64,000 nt of DNA from Symbiodinium sp. CCMP2592 (Eukaryota > Sar > Dinophyceae > Suessiales > Symbiodiniaceae): NCBI GenBank assembly GCA_905221615.1, contig CAJNDT010005556.1:2098691-2162690 (forward strand), written 5' to 3'. The notes beneath the pieces are model-generated. The model searched no databases, was not told where the DNA came from, and worked only from the letters and a program-made list of their open reading frames with translations. Made by a program: the position numbers and the translations under genes. Shown here in pieces: positions 30,191-40,339 of the stretch (its first letter is position 1; each line of letters opens with the position of its first letter).

Positions 30191-30361
30191 TACAGAGTCT
30201 GGTAACAACCCTTGGCTGCCCGAAAACCTGCAATCCTAGACCTTCTGCAAGCCCCCAAAAAGCCCTAAACCCCTGCAGCCACAACCTTATAAACCCTAAA
30301 TCTTAACCTCTCCCTACCGCAAACCCAAAGCCACAGACCCTAAACCCTCGACTGCACCCGT

Positions 30362-30670
30362 ACCCATGGGCTCCATAGTAGTTCCTTTTTGGGATTGCCT
30401 TTATAGGTTCCTAACCACAAAAAAATTACTGCGGAGCCTACTTAAAGGATCATGGGACTTAGTAACTAGAGTTATACTTAGGGTAACTATACTTATAACT
30501 ACTTATAGCCCCAATTAAGGTACTTAGAACCTTACTTACTAAGTCCCATGATCCCCATTCTAGAACCCCTATAGATCCCTTTAAGGAACCCTATTCTAGA
30601 ACCCTGAACCTTACTTACTAAGTCCCCTTTCTAGGATCCTAGCCACGAAAAAAATGCTACGGAGCCTATG
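30362..30670. mobile_element. F11 hairpin split by an F6 element, host arm duplicated
   Basis: F11 starts with GGGCTCCATAGTAGTTCC. Its right arm appears twice, at 30406-30440 and 30634-30668 (CGGAGCCTA at both ends, diverged within). Between them lies F6 (30439-30554) plus filler and a second F6 terminus. Confidence 0.75.
30439..30627. mobile_element. Hairpin element F6 with duplicated right terminus
   Basis: Left TACTTAAAGGATCATGGGAC pairs with GTCCCATGATCC. The right-arm piece GAACCTTACTTACTAAGTCC recurs at 30527 and 30606. The segment between contains TATAGATCCCTTTAAGGAAC. Confidence 0.85.
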
Positions 30671-30672
30671 GG

Positions 30673-30785
30673 TACCCAGAGACTCCAATACCCCTTAATT
30701 AAGGAATATTCCTTAAATCAGATTAAGGATCCTACTATAATTTAAGGTATACTCCTGAATTAAGGGGTATTGGAGTCTCTGGGTA
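30673..30785. mobile_element. Hairpin element F17, near-perfect ends
   Basis: TACCCAGAGACTCCAATACC pairs exactly with GGTATTGGAGTCTCTGGGTA. The loop has AAGGATCCTACTATAATTTA. F17 shares its interior with F7. Confidence 0.9.
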
Positions 30786-31074
30786 GCTCCCAGGCTCGCG
30801 AACTGGGAGCGTGAGACCAAAGCTGTCCAGGGTGCCCTGGCTGTTAGGGCTCCCATGACTTACCTGGGGTTTTAGCTAGAATAGGGTTCCTTTTGAAGGG
30901 TTCCCTTTAAAGGGGTCTATAGGGTTAAGATAAGGGATCTATAAGAGTTTAGTGTAGGAGGTCAAAAGGGGTTTTAGCCTATGGGGGTTTAGTAGGGATT
31001 AGGGTTCCCATAATAGGGTTCATATTAAGGAATCCCACCCCAAGAATCGTAAAGGCCCCTTTTGGCTTCCCATC

Positions 31075-31186
31075 ACTATAGGCCTCGTACCCCACCCCTT
31101 TTTTTAAGGTGCCTACTTTTCTATATAGGAGATCCTAACCATAAATCTGGGTAACCTAACACAGGGGTAGGGTATCACCCTCTAAG
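31075..31186. mobile_element. Hairpin element F21
   Basis: ACTATAGGCCTCGTACCCCA pairs with GGGGTAGGGTATCACCCTCT. Confidence 0.7.
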
Positions 31187-31239
31187 TAATGCTTGGACAT
31201 GAAATCATACTTGCATGTATGCATACGTGCCTGTATGTG

Positions 31240-31254
31240 TTGAGGTATAATATA

Positions 31255-31285
<31 letters not shown>

Positions 31286-31305
31286 ATATATATATATATA
31301 TACTT
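31240..31305. repeat. AAAT then AT microsatellite
   Basis: (AAAT)n, about 9 units, passing into (AT)n. Confidence 0.95.
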
Positions 31306-31486
31306 TTTACGTATGTGTGCATTTCCATATACGTATTCAGATACTTACGTATAAAGAGTCACAGTTATATTCACACATAGGCTGCACATGTACATATACA
31401 TATTCGCATAGGCGTTCACATACTTACATTTGCATATATGTAGATGTGCACAGATATGCTTGAAGCATCTAACTCTCTCTCTCTCT

Positions 31487-31723
31487 CTACGTAGATATAC
31501 AGATCTCAGATGTACATAGCGATCTTCGGGTGTAGCTGTGAGTAAGTCGGCACCACCGCAAAATGGGGTATGCTTGCGGAACTCGTGTTTGGGAGAGTAA
31601 GCGAAGTTTTTTGAAAGGGTCCTCATCACATATACAGTAGAAAGTCAGGTTCCTACAAGGGGAATTGCTACTATGATTCGGGAAAGTATCCCCGTGCAGG
31701 CACTTTGGGGACGGCTTATGCAT
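31487..31723 (-). CDS. Hypothetical 78-aa frame abutting a hairpin
   Basis: An ATG at 31723 begins a frame with FPNHSSNSPCRNLTFYCI and EDPFKKLRLLSQTRVPQAYP, rich in Cys, Ser and Arg. The ATG directly touches the F9 element at 31724, so this may be an exon fragment rather than a complete protein. No family is recognised. Confidence 0.2.
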   Translation of the reverse strand: MHKPSPKCLHGDTFPNHSSNSPCRNLTFYCICDEDPFKKLRLLSQTRVPQAYPILRWCRLTHSYTRRSLCTSEICIST

Positions 31724-31904
31724 ACGGTTGAAGATATAAATCCTGCATTACCTCAAGAACCCTAAACTATGATATTCCTTATTATGGGTTTTGCAGGATT
31801 TATATCCCAAAACCCCAAAACCCTATGGATCCCTTAACAGGAACCCCTACAAGGTACCCTTGTAGCTCCCTTTAAAGGAACCCTAGGATTTATATCATCA
31901 GCCG
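31724..31904. mobile_element. Hairpin element F9 with duplicated right terminus
   Basis: Left ACGGTTGAAGATATAAATCC pairs with GCAGGATTTATATC. AGGATTTATATC recurs at 31885-31896 after a 78-bp segment containing CTATGGATCCCTTAACAGGA. Confidence 0.8.
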
Positions 31905-31919
31905 TTGGACCCTTAGGGT

Positions 31920-32262
31920 AAGTTTCAAGAGTTTAGGGTTTGGGACTTAGGTTTGGTTTTTCAAGGCTTCGGTTGCAGGGTTGTTAGGTTTGAGAGTTTA
32001 AGGGATATGAGTTTTAAGAGGTTTAGGGTTTGGGCTTTTGGGTTTAGGGTTTGAGAGTTTAAGGGATATGGGTTTCGAAGGGGTTTAGGGTTTGGGGTTT
32101 TCAGCTTTAAGGATCTTGGCGCGTTTTGAGGTATAGGCTTTAGGGCTTTAGGGTTTGAGAGTTTAAGGGATATGGGTTGTAAGGGGTTTAGGGTTTGGGG
32201 TATTTTCAGCTTTAAGGATTTTGGCGCGTTTTGAGGTATAGGCTTTAGGGTTTAGGGTTTAC
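31920..32262 (+). repeat. TTTAGGG-derived array with a 107-bp period
   Basis: TTTGAGAGTTTAAGGGATAT occurs at about 31990, 32050 and 32154. TTGGCGCGTTTTGAGGTATA occurs at about 32115 and 32222. Confidence 0.85.
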
Positions 32263-32366
32263 CTGTAGTCTCCATTGTAGTTCCTTTTCGGGGTTACCTT
32301 TTAGGATGATCATTGATATAACTTTAGTTAAACCGGAAAAAGGAACTACAATGGAGACTATAGGTA
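32260..32366. mobile_element. Hairpin element F10
   Basis: TACCTGTAGTCTCCATTGTA pairs with TACAATGGAGACTATAGGTA. It borders the last exon-like piece of the minus-strand candidate gene. Confidence 0.9.
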
Positions 32367-32370
32367 GGCT

Positions 32371-33680
32371 TGCTCCAGGTCGACAGCCGCCTTTTGCACC
32401 CTTCATGATCTTCATCAAGCCACTGACCCAGCACGCAGGAGCATGACACTTGGGTGGTTGTCCATACTAGGGTCCCTTGTTGGGTCCTTATTATAATACG
32501 GCACTTAATATAAAGGGCACCAAAGCGGGACACCAATTTTAACAACCACCCATTTAGGGTTTGCCTTAATCTTGAATTCCTATAGGTATACATGTTTTAT
32601 CTGTTCCAAGGTACCTGGATTACTGCAGGTAACTGCTAGGTTCCGGCATTCAGGCGGTTTGGGAGACAACACATTAAACCCCTACTTTTTTTGTATGGGA
32701 TATCGGTATCAAGTTCGAGGAAGGCAAAAGACTCATACTGAGGTTTACTGATAAATTTCTTTTGGGCCTCGTAGCATTTTGCTTCATGATGGCTGGCAAG
32801 CGCGATAAGCCGCAGAACTTCCACCCTAGACAAACCTCTATAGTGAGGCTGCCGTTTTCCTCGGGGTAGCCCTACAAATATTGCAATGATTTTCCTTGGG
32901 TATGCGGGACATACTGCTGATGGACAAAATCCTGCGTGACCTAAGGACTCTAAACTATGGGAACTAAGTATATTCCTTATAATGGGTCATGCAGGATTTA
33001 TATCATCAACCGTATTGCAATGATTTTCCTTGGGTATGTGGGACATAGCACATGAAGCCCCTAGACCCACAGACTGACCCCAACAAACAGGCCTCACTCT
33101 GGCACGCCAAACCCAACCCAGATCTTCCAAAATCCTTTAAAATTTAGGGAATATTCCTAAATTATAGTAGGATCCCTAATATGATTATTCCTTATAATTT
33201 AGGGAGTATTTCCTAAATTAGAGTAGGATCCCTAATATGATTTAAGGTCTATTCCTTAATTAAGGGATTTTGGAAGGTCTGGGAAGGCCTGCAATTGCAT
33301 CTGCGAACCCCAAAAACTCAATCCCTAACGTTTGATGATATAAATTCTGCATTACCCATAGTAAGGAATATCCCATAGTTCCCATAGTTTAGGGTCCTTA
33401 AGGTCATGCAGGATTCACATCATCAACCGTAATCACCCAAAAGCCAGTCAACGCACCCAGGGTCTTGTAATCCCTGTCGCATTCTTCGAGACTTTCCGAA
33501 GAAGCCGCAAGTTGGGCTTCCAACACATGCAAGAGTAGCATAAACCCTACACCCTAAACACCAAAACCGTAAACCCGGCAAATATGTGGACCGGAAGTCC
33601 TCTTCCAGAGTGAACGTGCAGCCCAGGAACCTCTTATCTTTGTCATTGCTTCTGCTGATATCTGCACTCTGGGGTGGAAG
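32371..33680 (-). CDS. Candidate gene split by hairpin elements
   Basis: This is the best coding candidate. Reading leftward on the minus strand, protein-like pieces sit between hairpins. 33680-33575 contains DKRFLGCTFTLEEDF. 33541-33431 contains EAQLAASSESLEECDRDYKT and stops at F9. 33327-33284 contains LGIEFLGFADAIAGL, between F9 and F7. 33116-33048 ends SCAMSHIPKENHCN at the next F9, and after that element 32913 onward repeats MSRIPKENHCN and continues ICRATPRKTAAS. 32833-32680 contains HHEAKCYEAQKKFISK. 32450-32371, between F13 and F10, contains GQWLDEDHEGCKRRLSTW. Exact joins are not canonical and at least one frame change is unresolved. No family is recognised. Confidence 0.45.
32451..32552. 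mobile_element. Hairpin element F13 between exon-like pieces
   Basis: TGGGTGGTTGTCCATACTAG pairs with TTTTAACAACCACCCA. Confidence 0.85.
32914..33012. mobile_element. Hairpin element F9 flanked by 35-bp direct repeats
   Basis: CTGCTGATGGACAAAATCCT pairs with AGGATTTATATCATCAACCG. The 35 bp at 32879-32913 are repeated at 33013-33047 with one mismatch. The duplicated sequence is the exon-like code for MS(R/H)IPKENHCN. Confidence 0.9.
33117..33283. mobile_element. Hairpin element F7 with internally duplicated core
   Basis: CCCAGATCTTCCAAAATCC pairs with GGATTTTGGAAGGTCTGGG. The core AGTAGGATCCCTAATATGAT occurs twice in tandem, so the element is 167 bp rather than about 105. Confidence 0.85.
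33328..33430. mobile_element. Hairpin element F9
   Basis: ACGTTTGATGATATAAATTC pairs with GCAGGATTCACATCATCAAC. Confidence 0.85.
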
Positions 33681-33802
33681 ACATGCCGTGAAACAGGCGG
33701 GTGAGGGTCACGTTTTGGAGGATAGGGGCTAGAGTTCGGGGTCAGATTATGGTCCTCGGCTTCATGCGTACTCCAAGCCACTTCTTGGTGCGTTGATAGT
33801 TT

Positions 33803-33895
33803 CCTAGTAGTAGAATAAGTATCCTTTGACCCTAGATAAGCCCTATATAACCAAAAAGGTTAACCTTTAGTTACCCACGATACTCGACAAGTAGG
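33803..33895. repeat. Dispersed element F20
   Basis: CCTAGTAGTAGAATAAGTAT to GATACTCGACAAGTAGGG. Confidence 0.65.
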
Positions 33896-33899
33896 GTTT

Positions 33900-34645
33900 C
33901 CCCTATATGCCAAGTCCCGTGAAGCAAGCCTGAAGCCTCAGATCTTCTTAGAACATTATGATAACACCATCGTGAAACCCTGTAAGGGCCTATATCACTC
34001 TGATGTCAGTAAGGTCTGCAAGGTGGTATGGGAAGAAGGTATGTTTATCGAGGCTCGTGGGTTGGAGTTTGCCTGGACTCTCAACGAACTACCTGTTGAT
34101 GGACTTATATCTCAAACTCACAAGAAGCAGCGCTAAAAGGGTAGGCAACCAAGGGGTTCCGGCAGGGTCGTCAAGTCTAAGGGGTTCTGCAGCAATTAAC
34201 CATGTAGTTTCGGAATAAACCTTGAATGATGAAATGGTGAAAACAACGTCTTGTTGGGAGTTTCCTTTGGCTTACACCGGACAGATATTCTGATTTCAGG
34301 TTTATTCCGCAATGCAGGCCTGAAGCGAGAGCTGTTAAACAACGAGGGGACCATCATGATTAAACGGGTGCAAACCTAAGCTAGAAAACTCTGAGCCGGC
34401 AGCTAAGCCTAATCCTCAAAACAATCCAAAAGCCGGTTCAACATCGCCTCTCTCCACCCGATCAACGTAAGACTTTGCTTGCAACAGAGCAAAAGTAGCT
34501 CCTAGGGGTTCCTTCTTATGGCATCCTTCTTTCTTCCCTTAAAGCGGGGGCAACAACGCTGCTGGTATACGTAAACTACAGACAGGATCAGCGAGCAGAG
34601 CGGCATGTTTGGGGTTTATGCTACTTTTCCGTTGGCCCTGTTAAG
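33900..34645. other. Hairpin-free DNA with one 71-codon frame
   Basis: A plus ATG frame at 34003-34218 (MSVRSARWYGKKVCLSR at its start) ends in TAA. Its length is within chance. No other feature is seen. Confidence 0.3.
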
Positions 34646-34648
34646 CTT

Positions 34649-34735
34649 CCCTGAGGCTCCGGAGTAGTTTTTGTGGCTCATAGTTAGAATCCTATAAGGT
34701 AACCCCAAAAAGGAACTACTATGGAGCCTATGGGT
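34649..34735. mobile_element. Hairpin element F11
   Basis: CTGAGGCTCCGGAGTAGTTT pairs with AACTACTATGGAGCCTATGG. Confidence 0.8.
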
Positions 34736-35121
34736 AAACCCCAACGTTTCAGTAAAGACCCCAAAATCTAAACCCAAGGCTCTTAGCCCTGAGCCCCAAA
34801 CCGTATGACCTAAACCCTAAGCCGAATCCGAAAACCCCTTCAACGAAATGAGGCCATCTCCCCGCGACGGGTGCTCCTCTTTTGGCCCTTTGCCTTCTGC
34901 TTCGCTGCGTCACAGGTCGCTGGCCTGACATCTGGGGGGTTTCTAAGTTTGAGATTCTCCAGAGTTTCCCGGGTTCCCAGAGATTCAAGCAAGCCTTACC
35001 TCAGGAATAGACCTTAGATCTTATTAGGGTTCCGGTGTTTTGTGTAGAAATAGCCAAGCGAACATCCAGCAAGGCCTCGGCCTGAAGCCTTTCACGCCTG
35101 ACATTCCCAAAAGGTACTACT

Positions 35122-35216
35122 GCGGGGTAGGCCCTGCCAAATCATAATATTTCTTCCTAGTCCTAACGTGAAAGCCTCACAGTCTACTATGTAGGTACTT
35201 CGAGCTCTTTGGGATT
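35122..35216. repeat. Diverged element F15
   Basis: CAAATCATAATATTTCTTCC and GTCTACTATGTAGGTACTTC then CTCTTTGGG match the F15 right half. Confidence 0.5.
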
Positions 35217-35306
35217 GAGCCTGATTAAGAAACCCGGGGCTTGGAACCATACAGAACTCCAATAAAGACCCGGGGGTTTCTTAGTAAGTTTCCTACGCTA
35301 GGCCTT

Positions 35307-35412
35307 ACAGGGAACTCCAGAAAGTTGGAATATGGTTTCATGGTAGGATACCCTATAATTTACCTTAAAGGGGTTACGATAATGATATTCCAACTTTCTG
35401 GCTTTTACTGTA
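35307..35412. mobile_element. Hairpin element F3
   Basis: ACAGGGAACTCCAGAAAGTT pairs with CCAACTTTCTGGCTTTTACT. Confidence 0.9.
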
Positions 35413-35689
35413 CAACAACAAACCCCAGTTCTAAACCCTACACCTGACGAGCCGTACAGCCGCCAAATCCTGAACCTCAAACCCCTGTGTTGAACAACCC
35501 TATAAGCCCAAGAACCTAGACATTGGAATCCCCTGAAAACCTGAAGCTCTAAACATCTGACATTTCTCAACCGTAAACTTAACACCCAAAAGCCCTCAAC
35601 CCCATGACCTTCTAACCCCGAACTAAAGCCACAAACCCTAAGCCCCAAACCCTAATGTCTCGAAACAAACCTAAACGATCCCCTTCAAG

Positions 35690-35935
35690 AGCCCTGTAAG
35701 GAGCCCTTTCAGGAAATCTTTGACTACCCGTTTAAGGATGTTCAGAAACACACTTTACTGGAGGGATCCTCAAAATTCAGGACGTCCCTTCAAGGATTCC
35801 TCTAAGGATCCCTTCTAAGGATCCCTTTTTAAGGATCCCTAGGATTTCAGGATTCCTCTTAAGGTTTTCTAGGATTTCAGGATTCCTTTTAAGAATCCCT
35901 TTTTGAGGATCCCTAGGGACTCTCCCAGCCACCCC
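35690..35935. repeat. Array of AAGGATCCCTTTTT units
   Basis: GGATCCCTTCTAAGGATCCC and TAGGATTTCAGGATTCCTTT recur tandemly. Confidence 0.8.
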
Positions 35936-36107
35936 CCTCGCCCCCCGGGGAGGTCTGCGCGCTGCTGGCGCTGAAATCGTTCGACGCGGGGAGCCTGAAG
36001 GACGGGCGTTGAAGCCTTCTTTAAGTTAGTAACTAGGGTTCCTTCAAGGGTCCCTTTAAAGGGATCTGTAGGGGTTCCTTAAAGGGATCTATACGGTTAA
36101 GGGGTAC

Positions 36108-36172
36108 TTAAAGGATCATGGGACTTAGTAACTACGGTTATAATTAGGGTAACTCTATTTATAGCTAGGTCG
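36108..36172. repeat. F6 left half
   Basis: TACTTAAAGGATCATGGGAC then AGTAACTACGGTTATAATTA; no right terminus. It is preceded by GGGATCTATACGGTTAAGGG. Confidence 0.7.
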
Positions 36173-36194
36173 GGCCTTGAAGCCTTCTTCTTTA

Positions 36195-36300
36195 ACCCTA
36201 AGGGTCCAAAGGACCCAATGTTTAGGTACTCTGTTTTGGGTTAGTAGTTATGTAGGCTAGGATTTTGCAGAGTATATGATTATGGGGTACTTGGACCCTT
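36195..36300. mobile_element. Hairpin element F12, inverted orientation
   Basis: CCTAAGGGTCCAAAGGACCC to GGGGTACTTGGACCCTT, with GTAGTTATGTAGGCTAGGAT inside. Confidence 0.8.
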
Positions 36301-36312
36301 CTTTAACTTAGA

Positions 36313-36403
36313 TCCCCAATAGCCAACCTTTAAACTTTTTGGGTTCTTGTAGTTTAGTAGGAACCGGAAAGTTTAACCTTTTATTTCGGTGGCTTATTGG
36401 GGT
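36313..36403. mobile_element. Hairpin element, F20-related
   Basis: CCCCAATAGCCAACCTTTAA pairs with AGTTTAACC...GGCTTATTGGGG. Confidence 0.7.
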
Positions 36404-36535
36404 AGTAAGACAAAGGGGCAAGGGTTTAGGGGTTTAGGGTTTAAGGGTTTAGGCTTTAGTTCCTTCAAAGTTGTTACAAGGGTGTGTAGAGTGCTTATGG
36501 TCCTGAATAGTGGGTATTTGGGGTATCTTTAAGGG

Positions 36536-36655
36536 CCCAGAGACTCCAACATCCCTTGATTCAGGTATATATATATATCTTAAAGAAGTAGGATCCATCA
36601 TATTTATGATTTAAGGAATATAGTCCTTGTTTAAGCGGTTTGGGTGGTCTTTACG
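36536..36655. repeat. Diverged F17/F7 element
   Basis: CCCAGAGACTCCAACATCCC at the left, then AGTAGGATCCATCATATT; the right terminus has decayed. Confidence 0.5.
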
Positions 36656-37235
36656 GGGCTTCTTCAAAAGTTCTATAAGGGTTCGTTTAAGGCTTTCTTA
36701 TACGGGTTACTTTGCTCCTTCTACAAGGGTTCCTTCCAGAACGCCCCAATGGCCGGTAATTTGAGTCCTTATGGTCCTTAATTAATAGTGGGTATTTGCA
36801 GTATCTTTAAGGGCCCAGAGACAAGTAACTGTTGTCTTTGGGCTTACACACACACACACATACAGAGCTTCTAAACCCCAAATTCTGAATTCCTCCTTTG
36901 ATGACCTGCCTGGAGGTCTTCGCACAGGTCCAGCTACCACTGACCGCGCTGCTTTCGCATCTCATCTTCGGGCGACGTCCCTCCTCCGGCACTCCATGGT
37001 TCTGCTCAGACTAGGATGTTCAGTGGTATCCTTTTGTGATTTTGGGGGTTATTGGTTCCTCGTGTAGTTAGTATGACCAACTAACCCTCAAAATAAGCCA
37101 CGTCTTGGTCAGAAGTGTCGTAAACAAGTCAAGCAACTATGACAAGTGCTACTCAATGGCAACCCTAAATCCTAAGCTGAACCGCTCCATGGCACAAAGT
37201 TGAGGTTGTCATTCGCCAGAGCCACATAAGCCTTC

Positions 37236-37334
37236 CCACAGGTACCCATTTAGTAGGTACTTAGGCCTTAAAGGAGTCCTATATAGATACTTTAAGGCCT
37301 AAGTGCCTACTATTGGGTACATGCAGCCTGTGGG
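37236..37334. mobile_element. Hairpin element F8
   Basis: CCCACAGGTACCCATTTAGT pairs with TATTGGGTACATGCAGCCTG. Confidence 0.75.
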
Positions 37335-37950
37335 CTTCATGCCGATCCCTCAACCCCAACGCCAGAATCCTCAGGAGGACCACGTAGAAAAGAGGCCTTT
37401 GTTGTCCCTCACGGTCTATAAGGACCCCAAAACAAGGTACCTTTTATTATTTTTGGGAAACTCCCATATTACCTCGAGGCTCTAAGGAGCCTCCCAGATA
37501 GGGTCCGGTACCTCGTAGTAAGCATCCTCTCTTCTCATTTTTATTTGGGCGGGTGGGCCAGGAGTTTTGGGGTATACAGACATGGAAACCCTTATAGGCT
37601 CCCACAAGAACTCCTTTGAGGGTTCCTTTAGGCACATGTTAAGGTACCTTTCAGGGGTCCCTTTGGGCGAGGAGCGAGAGCTTCACTCCTTGAATCAAGT
37701 GTGGTTGAGGGCATTGGGTTTAGGTGAGGGTTCAGAGTCTTTAGAGTTACTGGGTTTGGAGTTTATTTCTCTTGATGAAAAGTCTTGTAAGGGGAAGTAT
37801 AAGGGCTTTAGATGAGTTCTATGTGGATCGAGAGGTACCAGAAGGACAAAAGAAGGCCAACCGGGACTATTTCGGCTTTAGGGTTTTGTGTTCAGAGTTT
37901 AGGGGTTTCGGGCTTGGGGTATCTGCAGATGTTCTGTAGGGAGCACTAGG

Positions 37951-38078
37951 GTGCCACAGCGGATAGTGTCGAGGTCCCTCGTACCAGAGCTCGATCCGCA
38001 TACTGACAAGTCTGGGGCACTGCCGAAGGCTAAGTTCCTAGGAAAGATGGCATTCTTGCAGCATCCTTTCGTCCGGTA
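37951..38078 (+). CDS. Exon-like piece ending at an F1-related hairpin
   Basis: A plus frame encodes SRSLVPELDPHTDKSGALPK followed by AKFLGKMAFLQHPFVRY, with no stop until the hairpin at about 38079. CGGTAT occurs just before the element and again just after it. There is no ATG at the left, so it would be an internal or terminal exon. An overlapping minus frame exists. No family is recognised. Confidence 0.25.
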
Positions 38079-38196
38079 TGCTAGGTTCCTCAGTTCCTCA
38101 GTAGTACCCTTTTGCCTTTTTTGTTTTGGGGTTCCCTTATCAACACCAAATAGTAGGGAAAAGGGTGCCCTCGTCATAATGGGGCTACTCAGGAAC
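38079..38196. mobile_element. F1-related hairpin with CGGTAT at both sides
   Basis: GCTAGGTTCCTCAGTTCCTC pairs with GGGCTACTCAGGAACCTAG. The interior has GTAGTACCCTTTTGCC and AAAAGGGTGCCC. Confidence 0.75.
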
Positions 38197-38644
38197 CTAG
38201 ATGCGGTATATATGAGATGATGGTGGGCATTAGTCCAACAGGATGGGGAATTTCCTACAATGAACTTGTCTTTCCCTGAATTTCAAGCCCTACCTACTCA
38301 CCCCATTCTACAGGAACATATAGGGATTTCTGTAAGTTGTGATCGTTAGTTTGGGAGGTTTTCCTGATCAGAGGTCGGGACACCTCTGGCTGATTTGTTG
38401 TGCAAATCTTCTCTAAACCATAGTCTGATGTGTGAAACCCAATCTGTATACACATACCGATAGTTTACCGCCCGCACTCTGAGCTCTAAACTAAACGGTT
38501 ACTCGTGGATCCACAGGGTTTTATTGAGGTGCATTTCCTGATTTTTGAGGCTACGTGCCTCAAACCTTGAACTGAGAGCATGAAGCCCAGTCATCATTCA
38601 AGACAGCCCTGGTCCGCATAGACTTAGATTTAGATAAGTACGTT

Positions 38645-38651
38645 TATATAT

Positions 38652-38696
<45 letters not shown>

Positions 38697-38710
38697 ATAT
38701 AACATATATA
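38645..38710. repeat. AT/TATG microsatellite
   Basis: (TA)n interrupted by TATGTATATG. Confidence 0.9.
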
Positions 38711-38860
38711 CATCTAAGCCCTTGAGAGCCTGTGAGGCTACAGTCACACGCAGTGGCAAGCCGCCTCTTGCCCGCTGTGTTGAGTTCGGGCACAAGTTCT
38801 AAGCTTTCGAGAGTCCGGCTTCGGGCTTCGTATTTGTTTCGAAATTTGAATGTGTCTACA

Positions 38861-38962
38861 TCGGAGTTTCCGAAAATAGGGGCCCCTAATATAGTGCCCT
38901 AAATAGTAGGATCCTTATTACAGGACCCCAATTCAAGGTGCCCCCTAGTTTCGGAAACCCCC
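38861..38962. mobile_element. Hairpin element F4
   Basis: TCGGAGTTTCCGAAAATAGG pairs with CTAGTTTCGGAAACCCCCA. Confidence 0.85.
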
Positions 38963-39125
38963 ATATGTATATCGATGTACATGTATGTATGTAGTAGGTA
39001 GGTATTTCCGTATCTGTACATGCACATGTGTATGGATATTTTTTGCGTTTATGTATATGCATATGTATATGCATATGTATAGTATGTATATATACACAAA
39101 TTTTTTATACATATGTATGTATGTA
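38963..39125. repeat. TATG/TGCA-rich low-complexity tract
   Basis: Long stretch of GTATGTATGT, ATATGCATATG and TATATACACA. Confidence 0.85.
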
Positions 39126-39254
39126 GATCGAACTTGGTATTTGAGGGAGTTCATAGGGTTCAGTACTTAGGATTCAGGGTTCTGGGTCCAGAGCTTCCGG
39201 ATTGTGCGACAACTGGCAAGCAATGAAGGTATCCTGCAGAGGTCAGAATTTGGG

Positions 39255-39284
39255 ACTGTGTGTGTGCGGGGGTGTGTGTGTATG

Positions 39285-39319
<35 letters not shown>

Positions 39320-39322
39320 CAA
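39255..39322 (+). repeat. TG microsatellite
   Basis: (TG)n, about 60 bp with minor interruptions. Confidence 0.95.
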
Positions 39323-39881
39323 GGTTTTGAGGTATGGGGTTCGGGTGGTATTGCACTTGAGCTTTTGAGTGTCGTACAGTACTGACCTGTGCTAGGCACC
39401 CTGAACGAAGAATATGGCAGGTATTCAACCCATAAATTAGCAAGCCAACCTTAATCTTCAAGTATGCTACCTGTAGGGTCGTTTGCAATAGTTTGGTTTG
39501 TGGGAAGAATTTCGAGTTTTGGGGCAGCGCTTCCTTGTGGCATGGACAGCACTAGCGTTGCAAGAAACGTTGCCAACGCCATTTCAATATTGGCTTTTAA
39601 CGGTGCCCGAGTCTTGCTTATACCAGGCGACCATTCTCCGATTCCAGCACCATGCCATTGAACACCTAAGCCCTCAGCCCTAAACCCCAGGCCCTGAAAG
39701 TATCCCACACTAGCAGCATGCAATAGCACCGAAAATGTTCACCCACCAATACTCCCAGGGATCCTTAAAAGTATTCACCACAACCTCGAATACTTAGGGT
39801 TTCGGGATATATATCCACCCGTAGAGTAACCGATAAAAGACGCCTCAAACCAACCCCGAAGTCGGTCTCCATCAAGCCCCG

Positions 39882-40070
39882 ACGGTCTATGATATAAATC
39901 CCTAGGGCTCCTTTAAAGAGATCTTTAGGGGTACCTTTAAGGGGCTCCTTTAAGGGATCTATAGGGTTTAGGGTTGATGATAAAAAATGCATTACCTTAA
40001 GAACCCTAAACTCTGGAAATTATGGTATAGTCCTGATTACGGGTAATGCAGGATTTATATCATCAACCCC
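39882..40070. mobile_element. Hairpin element F9 with duplicated left terminus
   Basis: GGTCTATGATATAAATCC (39884) and GGTTGATGATAAAAAATGC (39971) are two copies of the left end. Between them lies CTTTAAGGGATCTATAGGGT. The right end is GCAGGATTTATATCATCAAC. Confidence 0.8.
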
Positions 40071-40339
40071 CTGGGGCCCGCCCTCTGAACGCCTACCTAA
40101 CATCTTAGCATTTGAACTCTGTAAGCTCCACGAGCCCTATGTACCATCAACCCTGGTCTCTATATGCCCTAAACCCTACTATTATAGCAGGTGAACTGGT
40201 AATCAACATTCCGAAGCCATGAGAAGCACCAAAAGCCGAAAAATCCTGAAAATTTAATGCCCGGAACTCGCGAAACAATTTCATATCCTTGAACATCAAA
40301 CTCGGTCCTTAACAAGTCCCAAGTCCCACCTATCAGAGG

